A stretch of DNA of 64,000 nt from the NCBI GenBank assembly GCA_902616725.1, contig CACMTZ010000005.1:48901-112900 (forward strand), in the 5' to 3' direction. Of this stretch, positions 58,665-64,000 are shown piece after piece (position 1 is the stretch's first letter; each line of letters opens with the position of its first letter). The notes beneath the pieces were generated by a model that worked only from the letters and a program-made list of their open reading frames with translations, ran no database searches and was not told the origin of the DNA. Source of the stretch: an uncultured Pelagibacteraceae bacterium. Its GTDB lineage: Bacteria; Pseudomonadota; Alphaproteobacteria; Pelagibacterales; Pelagibacteraceae. Both the position numbers and the translations under genes were made by a program.

Positions 58665-59341
58665 TTTGGGACGACATTGGATTTTTATTAAATAAAAATA
58701 AATATAATGAAAATTCATTAATATCCGAAATTTACACTAAAAATTTTGGTAAAGTAAGTGGCATTATTTTCGGCGGCACTTCAAAAAAAATTAAGAACTA
58801 TCTTCAAATAGGAAATAAACTATATGTAAATTATAATTCTAAAAATGAAAATAGTATGGGTTATTTTAAAGTAGAGATTCAAGAAGTTTTATCTCCATTA
58901 TATTTTGATAATCATCAAAAATTAACTTGTATTTCCTCAGCTATGAATTTAGTTAAATTACTTACAGCTGAGTCACAAAAAAATGCAAAGATATTTTCTT
59001 TGTTAGAAGAATTTTATGTTTTATTGGACTCTGAAGACTGGATAAAAAATTATATCTTTTGGGAGTTGGAATTATTTAAATCTCTAGGCTATGACTTAAA
59101 TTTTGAGAATTTAGTTAATGAAAAAATTATTGGTGATCAAAAACAATATATATCGAAGTCATCAACAGATAAAAGAATTATACCTAATTTTTTAATAGAT
59201 AAAAATAACTCAACTGAAGATATAGGATCTTTACTAACAGGTCTTAAATTGTTGAGTGATTATCTTGAAAAGTCAATTTTAAAGCCAAATAACCTAAACC
59301 AACCAATCAGCAGATTACAATTTATTAATACTTTAAAATAA
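58661..59341 (+). CDS. recO: DNA repair protein RecO
   Basis: RecO (226 residues) helps load RecA on SSB-coated DNA in the RecFOR pathway. The N-terminal OB fold is recognisable from FGKVSGIIFGGTSKKIKNYL, which parallels the typical GxxxGxxRG-like pattern. The C-terminal helical part contains FWELELFKSLGYDLNF. The zinc-binding cysteines found in some RecO proteins are absent. Sequence conservation is modest, and the position after rnc supports the call. It ends immediately next to the convergent hemB stop. Confidence 0.86.
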   Translation: MIWDDIGFLLNKNKYNENSLISEIYTKNFGKVSGIIFGGTSKKIKNYLQIGNKLYVNYNSKNENSMGYFKVEIQEVLSPLYFDNHQKLTCISSAMNLVKLLTAESQKNAKIFSLLEEFYVLLDSEDWIKNYIFWELELFKSLGYDLNFENLVNEKIIGDQKQYISKSSTDKRIIPNFLIDKNNSTEDIGSLLTGLKLLSDYLEKSILKPNNLNQPISRLQFINTLK

Positions 59342-60331
59342 TTATTTAATAATTTGGTCTAATCTATCAGCGTAATAACTAACAATAGCATTAGCTCCAG
59401 CTCTTTTAAAAGAAATAAGACTTTCTAAAATAATGTTTCGATCAGTTAAATCATTTTTAATTCCATGTTCTAATAAAGAATATTCACCTGAGACTTGATA
59501 TGCCATAACTGGAATCTTAAAATTTTCTTTAACTTTTTTAATTATATCAAGATATGGTAGTCCAGGTTTAACCATAACCATATCAGCTCCTTCTTTTATA
59601 TCCAAAGCAACCTCTCTTAAGGCTTCATCACTATTTCTATAATCCATTTGATAATTCTTTTTATTTCCTTTTAATAAGTTTTTTGAACCAACTGCATCTC
59701 TAAAAGGGCCATAAAAACTTGAAGCATATTTAACAGCATAAGAAAGTATTTGTGTCATTTTAAAATTATGTTTGTCTAGGTACTTTCTAATTTCACCAAT
59801 TCGACCATCCATCATGTCAGATGGTGCTAAAACATCACAACCCATTTGTGCTTGCAATAAAGATTGATCTAATAAAATTTTTATGGTTTCGTCATTTAAC
59901 ACATATTTGTTTTGTAAAAGTCCATCATGACCATGTGAAGTATATGGATCTAATGCAACATCACACATTATTCCAATCTCATTTTTATATTTATTCTTTA
60001 TTCTTTGTAGTGCCCTACAAACCAGATTATTTTCGTTAAGAGCCTCGGTGCCTAAGTCGTTTTTTTTTCTTTTTTGAGTGTATGGAAATAATGCAATCAT
60101 AGGTATGCCTTTTTTAATTGCTCCATCTACTATATTATTTAATTTATCGATTGTGTACCTGTAAACACCAGGCATTGATTTAATAGATTGTTTTTTATTT
60201 TTTCCATCAATTAGAAAAATGGGTAAAATAAAATCATTAGGTGTAAGATTATTTTCTTCAATTAACCTTCTTGACCAATCAGTTTTTCTATTACGTCTTA
60301 GTCTCAATGCTGGGAATTTTCCTGTAATCAT
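59342..60331 (-). CDS. hemB: delta-aminolevulinic acid dehydratase, magnesium-type
   Basis: HemB (329 residues) joins two 5-aminolevulinates to porphobilinogen. The Schiff-base lysines are Lys201 (AVKYASSFYGPFRDA) and Lys255 (MVMVKPGLPYLD). At the metal site the sequence is DVALDPYTSHGHDG (Asp124, Asp128, Asp136), where zinc enzymes have three cysteines, so this is the zinc-independent, Mg-activated class. The ends of hemB and recO abut with no spacer. A 91-bp divergent gap separates hemB from the hydroxylase-like gene. Confidence 0.96.
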   Translation of the reverse strand: MITGKFPALRLRRNRKTDWSRRLIEENNLTPNDFILPIFLIDGKNKKQSIKSMPGVYRYTIDKLNNIVDGAIKKGIPMIALFPYTQKRKKNDLGTEALNENNLVCRALQRIKNKYKNEIGIMCDVALDPYTSHGHDGLLQNKYVLNDETIKILLDQSLLQAQMGCDVLAPSDMMDGRIGEIRKYLDKHNFKMTQILSYAVKYASSFYGPFRDAVGSKNLLKGNKKNYQMDYRNSDEALREVALDIKEGADMVMVKPGLPYLDIIKKVKENFKIPVMAYQVSGEYSLLEHGIKNDLTDRNIILESLISFKRAGANAIVSYYADRLDQIIK

Positions 60332-60374
60332 GTTGTAATCTATTTAAAATATGCGACAAATGTTATATACAAAT

Positions 60375-60392
60375 ATATCTTAAAAAAGATAT
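60375..60392 (+). other. inverted repeat upstream of the hydroxylase-like gene
   Basis: ATATCTT and AAGATAT form a perfect 7-bp palindromic stem around AAAA. It lies 30 bases before the start codon. It could be an operator for a dimeric regulator or an mRNA hairpin; an 18-bp A/T palindrome can also occur by chance in DNA this AT-rich. Confidence 0.35.
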
Positions 60393-60403
60393 TAAACAAC
60401 ATT

Positions 60404-60408
60404 AGGAG
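60404..60408 (+). promoter_or_regulatory. strong but distant Shine-Dalgarno site
   Basis: AGGAG ends 14 bases before the ATG at 60423, farther than the usual 5-9. No nearer in-frame start exists (the codons between are GAC, AAA, AAA, TTA, CAG or out of frame). Confidence 0.4.
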
Positions 60409-60422
60409 ACAAAAAATTACAG

Positions 60423-61013
60423 ATGAATTTAAATTTTAACGATTTCCAAAAACAAGATATTAAGTTTGATGTAAACAAACTTCAAAATGCTTATAAAGAA
60501 TTATTAACCATCAAGGGTTTTTCAGGTGTTGATGGTGTTTCAAATTTTGGTGCCATTTCATTAACACAAATACCAGGTGATCCAGACTCTATTAAAGGTA
60601 ACAAAGCAAGAGGTGTGTTCTGGACTAAACCAGACTCATCTGGAAAAGAAGCTATGAGAGATCAAATGATTGATGAGTCTGCTTATTCTGAATTTATTGA
60701 AGATTACAAACATACTTATTTCAAAGAAGTGTTTGATGTACTTTCCTCAAAGTATAAATTAGGACGTGTAAGAATTTTATTAAAGGAGCCAAGATCAACT
60801 TTAAGCTGGCACAGAGATCCAGAGCCTAGACTACATATTCCGATAATTACCAACCCAGGCTCTATAATGGTTATTGATAATGTTGCAAAACACATGCCCG
60901 CAGATGGATCTGTTTGGATTACTAATAATACTAAATATCACAACGCATTCAATGGAGGAGAGGAAAATAGAATCCATTTAGTTGCCTGCGTTTTAGATTA
61001 CAAATTTAATTAA
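60423..61013 (+). CDS. aspartyl/asparaginyl beta-hydroxylase-like 2OG-Fe(II) dioxygenase
   Basis: This 196-residue protein has a C-terminal jelly-roll like that of aspartyl/asparaginyl beta-hydroxylases. The iron ligands fit as His130 and Asp132 in SWHRDPEPRLH and His173 in KYHNAFNGGEENR, with Arg183 positioned to bind 2-oxoglutarate. The N-terminal 80 residues have no motif I recognise. Substrates of the bacterial family vary (protein side chains, free amino acids, lipids), so none is assigned. It has its own upstream region and ends one base before rpiB. Confidence 0.8.
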   Translation: MNLNFNDFQKQDIKFDVNKLQNAYKELLTIKGFSGVDGVSNFGAISLTQIPGDPDSIKGNKARGVFWTKPDSSGKEAMRDQMIDESAYSEFIEDYKHTYFKEVFDVLSSKYKLGRVRILLKEPRSTLSWHRDPEPRLHIPIITNPGSIMVIDNVAKHMPADGSVWITNNTKYHNAFNGGEENRIHLVACVLDYKFN

Positions 61014-61014
61014 T

Positions 61015-61440
61015 TTGAAAAAAATATTTATTTCTTCAGATCACGCTGGATATAATTTGAAAGAACAAATTAAAAAAAAGTTTTTTAAAAGATATAATTT
61101 TCACGATCTTGGGACTGATAACTCAAAGATCTCAGTAAATTATCCAGATTATGCTCATAAGTTATGTAAAAAGGTCAGCGTTAACTCAAAAAATATGGGT
61201 ATTTTAGTTTGTGGTTCAGGTATGGGAATGTCAATGGCGGCCAATAAACACAAAAAAATTCGAGCAGCGATGTGTTATTCAATAAAAAACACTAAATTAT
61301 CAAGATTGCATAACAATGCTAATATTATAACATTAGGATCTAGATTGACAAAAAAAAATACTGCCTTTAAATGTATTGAAACATTTATTAATACTAAATT
61401 TGAGGGTGGTAGACACAAAAAAAGAGTAAAAAAGATATAA
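61015..61440 (+). CDS. rpiB: ribose-5-phosphate isomerase B (RpiB/LacAB family)
   Basis: RpiB (141 residues) interconverts ribose-5-phosphate and ribulose-5-phosphate. [19 protein letters not shown] and [10 protein letters not shown] are typical, and the catalytic cysteine is Cys66 in [20 protein letters not shown]. The start is TTG, one base after the preceding stop, which gives the normal [11 protein letters not shown] beginning. Related enzymes isomerise other sugar phosphates, but RpiB next to glyA is a common alphaproteobacterial order. Confidence 0.93.
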   Translation: MKKIFISSDHAGYNLKEQIKKKFFKRYNFHDLGTDNSKISVNYPDYAHKLCKKVSVNSKNMGILVCGSGMGMSMAANKHKKIRAAMCYSIKNTKLSRLHNNANIITLGSRLTKKNTAFKCIETFINTKFEGGRHKKRVKKI

Positions 61441-61447
61441 GGAAAAA

Positions 61448-62761
61448 ATGTCAAGTGAAACAAAATATATAAATTCTTCTTACCAAGATTTTTTTGAAAA
61501 AAGTCTTTCAAAATCTGATCCAGATTTATTTAAGGCAATAAATGATGAGTTAATTAGACAACAAAATCATATTGAGTTAATAGCCTCTGAGAATATAGTT
61601 TCACAAGCTGTATTAGAAGCTCAAGGATCAGTTCTAACAAATAAATATGCAGAAGGATATCCAGGCAAAAGATATTACAATGGTTGTGAGCATGTTGATG
61701 TAGCAGAACAACTGGCACTTGAAAGAATAAAAAAACTTTTCAATTGTAAGTATGCAAATGTTCAACCTCATTCAGGTGCTCAAGCAAATGGTGCTGTATT
61801 TTTGGCTTTGTTAAAACCAAACGACACTTTTATGGGTATGAGCTTAAATTCAGGAGGTCACATAACTCATGGATTAAAAATTTCAATGTCTGGTAAATGG
61901 TTTAATGCAATAAGTTATGACGTAGATAAAAAATCTGAATTAATTGATTATGATAATGTTGAAAAACTCGCTCTAGAGCATAAACCAAAATTAATTATTG
62001 CAGGTGGTAGTGCGTATTCAAGAGTAATTGATTTTAAAAGATTTAGAGAAATAGCTGATAAGGTTGGTGCATATCTTATGGTTGATATGGCCCATTTTTC
62101 CGGTTTAGTAGCTGGCAAAGGATATCCAAATCCTTGTGACTATGCACATGTCGTAACATCGACAACACATAAGGTATTCAGAAGTGCACGAGGTGGAATT
62201 ATTTTATCGAATGATTTAGATCTTGGAAAAAAATTTGATACAGCTGTTTTTCCTGGTTATCAAGGTGGTCCTTTAATGCATATCATTGCCGCTAAAGCTG
62301 CAGGTTTTTTTGAAGCATTAAAACCTGAATTTCAAACTTACATAAAAAATGTTTTAGCAAATGCTAAAATGTTAGCAGAGACTCTAAAAAATAATGGATT
62401 TAAGATTTACTCAGGTGGTACTGATACACATTTAATGTTAGTTGACTTGAGACCTTTTGGCGTAAAAGGAAATATAGCTTCTGAGAGTTTATGTAGAGCC
62501 AATATTACTTGTAATAAAAATGGGATCCCGTTTGATACAGAAAAACCAATGATAACTTCAGGTATAAGACTTGGTTCACAAGCTGCTACAACAAGAGGAT
62601 TTGGTTTAAAAGAATTTGAAAAAGTAGGTGAATTAATAACTAAAGTAATAAAAGGATTATCTGAAAATCCAGAGGATAATAGTAAAGTGGAAAATGAAGT
62701 GAGACAAGAAGTTATAAGTTTATGTTCCAATTTTCCAATTTATAAAAATTTGAATAAATGA
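61448..62761 (+). CDS. glyA: serine hydroxymethyltransferase
   Basis: GlyA (437 residues) interconverts serine and glycine with tetrahydrofolate, the main one-carbon entry point. The N-terminal [20 protein letters not shown] and [20 protein letters not shown] are signatures, and the PLP lysine lies in [15 protein letters not shown]. An AAGGA ribosome site precedes the ATG. nrdR overlaps its stop by four bases (ATGA). It links functionally with soxBDAG earlier in the window, which delivers glycine and C1 units. Confidence 0.97.
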   Translation: MSSETKYINSSYQDFFEKSLSKSDPDLFKAINDELIRQQNHIELIASENIVSQAVLEAQGSVLTNKYAEGYPGKRYYNGCEHVDVAEQLALERIKKLFNCKYANVQPHSGAQANGAVFLALLKPNDTFMGMSLNSGGHITHGLKISMSGKWFNAISYDVDKKSELIDYDNVEKLALEHKPKLIIAGGSAYSRVIDFKRFREIADKVGAYLMVDMAHFSGLVAGKGYPNPCDYAHVVTSTTHKVFRSARGGIILSNDLDLGKKFDTAVFPGYQGGPLMHIIAAKAAGFFEALKPEFQTYIKNVLANAKMLAETLKNNGFKIYSGGTDTHLMLVDLRPFGVKGNIASESLCRANITCNKNGIPFDTEKPMITSGIRLGSQAATTRGFGLKEFEKVGELITKVIKGLSENPEDNSKVENEVRQEVISLCSNFPIYKNLNK

Positions 62762-63216
62762 TCTGTCCTTGTGAGAAAAAAGGGGAAACTTCTGTAGTTG
62801 ATTCCAGACCTACAGAAGATGGAACTGCGATTCGTAGAAGAAGACTATGTAGTTGTGGTGCAAGATTTACTACATTTGAAAGAATTCAGCATCGTGAGGT
62901 AATGGTTGTAAAAAAAAATGGAAGGAAATCTTCTTTTGATCGAGACAAATTAGCTAAGTCAATTTACATTGCATTAAAAAAGAGACCTTTAGATACAGAA
63001 ACTGTCGAAAAATTTATCAGTCGAATTACAAGATCTTTAGAAGAATTAGGTCAGAATGAAATTGCAAGTAATACAATCGGAACAATGGTCATGGAAGGTT
63101 TAAAGGAACTTGATCCAGTAGCTTATGTTAGATTTGCATCTGTATACAGAAATTTTAGAGAAGAACAAGATTTCGTACAATTTGTGGACAAGCTTGATGT
63201 CTACAAAAAAAGATAA
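62758..63216 (+). CDS. nrdR: transcriptional repressor NrdR with CxC zinc knuckles
   Basis: NrdR (152 residues) senses ATP/dATP through an ATP-cone (about 48-138, from [20 protein letters not shown]) and represses ribonucleotide reductase genes at NrdR boxes. The zinc ribbon region contains [20 protein letters not shown] and [10 protein letters not shown]. In usual NrdR the metal ligands are CPxC and CxxC; here they read CPC (residues 3-5) and CSC, each one residue shorter, with an extra residue in the following loop. It sits between glyA and ribD, the standard neighbourhood, overlapping them by 4 and 20 bases. Confidence 0.94.
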   Translation: MICPCEKKGETSVVDSRPTEDGTAIRRRRLCSCGARFTTFERIQHREVMVVKKNGRKSSFDRDKLAKSIYIALKKRPLDTETVEKFISRITRSLEELGQNEIASNTIGTMVMEGLKELDPVAYVRFASVYRNFREEQDFVQFVDKLDVYKKR

Positions 63217-64000
63217 ATTTTCAACTCAAGATAAAAATTTCATGAAATTAGCTTTAAATTTAGCTAATGCGCGAAGAGGTTTAACAGGAAACAATCCATC
63301 AGTTGGATGTGTAATTGTAAAGAATAATAGAATAATATCTATAGGACAAACAGGCTATAATGGCAGACCTCATGCTGAACATAACGCTATTTTAAATTGT
63401 TCAGAAAATTTAAAAGACTCAAAAATGTATGTTACTTTAGAACCATGTAATCATTATGGAAAAACTCCGCCCTGCACCAAAAATATTATAAAGAATAAAA
63501 TTGGAGAAGTTTATTATTCAATGGATGACATTGATTTAAAAGTAAAAGGCAAGAGTTATTCAATATTAAGAAAAAACAACATTAGAGTTAAAAAGGGGCT
63601 TTTAAGAAAAGACGCAGAAAATTTATACAGATCTTATTCTTTTAATAGAAAAAAGAAACTACCATATGTAATTGGAAAAATTGCGGTATCGAAGAATAAG
63701 ATTATTTACAGCGAAATATCAAAGAGAATTACTGATAAAACATCTGATAAATTGGCTCATTATTTAAGATTAAAAAGTGATGGAATTATGATTACTGGCA
63801 AAACACTAAATATAGATAATCCAAAACTAAATTGTAGGTTGGAGGGTTTTAGTCAATTCTCCCCAAAAAGAATTATTTTAGACAGAAATTTAGAAATAAA
63901 TTTAAGAAGTTATATAGCTAAATCTATAAAAAATGAAAATACTATAATTTTCCATAATTCTAACGATAAATCAAAAATAAAGCTTTTAAAAAAAAAAGGT
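63197..64000 (+). CDS. ribD: riboflavin biosynthesis protein RibD, partial (3' end outside window)
   Basis: The frame is open from an ATG inside nrdR to the window edge, 268 codons. RibD has an N-terminal deaminase and a C-terminal reductase acting on GTP-derived pyrimidines. Deaminase zinc ligands are in RPHAEHNAIL and LEPCNHYGKTPPC. The reductase begins near residue 155 (LPYVIGKIAVS) and includes LAHYLRLKSDGIMITGKTLN and IDNPKLNCRL. A second ATG at 63242 would lose the first 15 residues, which are not strongly conserved, so the exact start is open. It overlaps nrdR by 20 bases. Confidence 0.93.
   Translation, partial: MSTKKDKFSTQDKNFMKLALNLANARRGLTGNNPSVGCVIVKNNRIISIGQTGYNGRPHAEHNAILNCSENLKDSKMYVTLEPCNHYGKTPPCTKNIIKNKIGEVYYSMDDIDLKVKGKSYSILRKNNIRVKKGLLRKDAENLYRSYSFNRKKKLPYVIGKIAVSKNKIIYSEISKRITDKTSDKLAHYLRLKSDGIMITGKTLNIDNPKLNCRLEGFSQFSPKRIILDRNLEINLRSYIAKSIKNENTIIFHNSNDKSKIKLLKKKG

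Larger units (their letters stand above)
60332..60422. promoter_or_regulatory. divergent control region between hemB and the hydroxylase-like gene
   Basis: This is the second-longest spacer in the window (91 bp). It contains TATATA at 60364-60369 as a possible plus-strand -10, but I see no matched -35. A perfect inverted repeat and a Shine-Dalgarno sequence on the downstream side are listed separately. Confidence 0.35.

Noticed and set aside
62758..62870. Frameshift or sequencing error at the nrdR knuckles
   Set aside because: Both losses are whole codons and the frame continues through the full ATP-cone; a compensating residue lies in the loop.
1..64000. CRISPR arrays, insertion sequences, prophage or defence genes
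   Set aside because: No spaced direct repeats, transposase, integrase or restriction motifs were seen; nearly all bases belong to recognised housekeeping or metabolic genes.

Overview
ORGANISM. The window is a very AT-rich (by eye about 30% GC, not computed), tightly packed bacterial chromosome segment. The gene orders are alphaproteobacterial: rpoB-rpoC-rpsL-rpsG-fusA-S10/spc/alpha ribosomal block, ruvX-pyrB-pyrC-plsY-topA, gatCAB, pdxJ-acpS-lepB-rnc-recO, and glyA-nrdR-ribD. AT-rich coding, A/T-ending codons, Lys/Asn/Ile-rich proteins, almost no intergenic DNA and a soxBDAG sarcosine oxidase operon together point to the SAR11 clade (Candidatus Pelagibacter or a close relative). This assignment is inference from content and style, not from a database comparison.

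LAYOUT. (1) 1-23708: the end of rpoB, rpoC, the str genes (rpsL, rpsG, fusA), the S10/spc ribosomal protein genes to secY and adk, and the alpha genes (rpsM, rpsK, rpoA, rplQ). All are on the plus strand. The only sizeable gap is the 165-bp rpsL leader, and a good promoter candidate lies before rpsM. (2) 23728-29636: an RluA-family pseudouridine synthase, lipB, mgtE, panC and a galU-ugd pair that makes UDP-glucuronate. (3) 29641-36285, minus strand: ridA family, a small secreted repeat protein, topA, plsY, a pyrC-like gene, pyrB and ruvX. (4) 36336-42936, plus: gatCAB, a SAM O-methyltransferase, trhO, a MATE transporter and a secreted nuclease-like protein. (5) 42933-49604, minus: an amino-acid ABC permease and binding protein, then soxBDAG. 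(6) 49669-61440: tRNA-Ser(GCU), a lytic transglycosylase, then a long plus-strand housekeeping run (dapA, smpB, folK, relA/spoT, pyrE, pdxJ, acpS, lepB, rnc, recO), hemB (minus), a 2OG-Fe(II) aspartyl hydroxylase-like gene and rpiB. (7) 61448-64000: glyA, nrdR and ribD, which runs off the end.

HOW IT WORKS TOGETHER. Most of the window is transcription and translation machinery. The metabolic genes cover pyrimidines (pyrB, pyrC-like, pyrE), lipoate, pantothenate, pyridoxal, heme, folate and riboflavin steps, envelope lipid (plsY) and one-carbon flow (sarcosine oxidase to glycine plus a C1 unit; glyA interconverting serine and glycine). No stretch over 300 bases lacks a gene; the longest gap is 7669-7833. 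I see no phage, insertion sequence, integron, CRISPR, toxin-antitoxin or defence locus.

WHAT STANDS OUT. I did not find a new multi-gene system. The noteworthy points are departures inside familiar genes: a Rel/SpoT protein lacking its helical and zinc-finger regions, a dihydroorotase-like protein lacking the HxH metal motif, an NrdR zinc ribbon with CxC instead of CxxC knuckles, a secreted protein built from three 11-residue repeats, an ABC permease that begins with a lipoprotein signal, a two-hairpin rpsL leader, and sixteen TAATG stop/start junctions.
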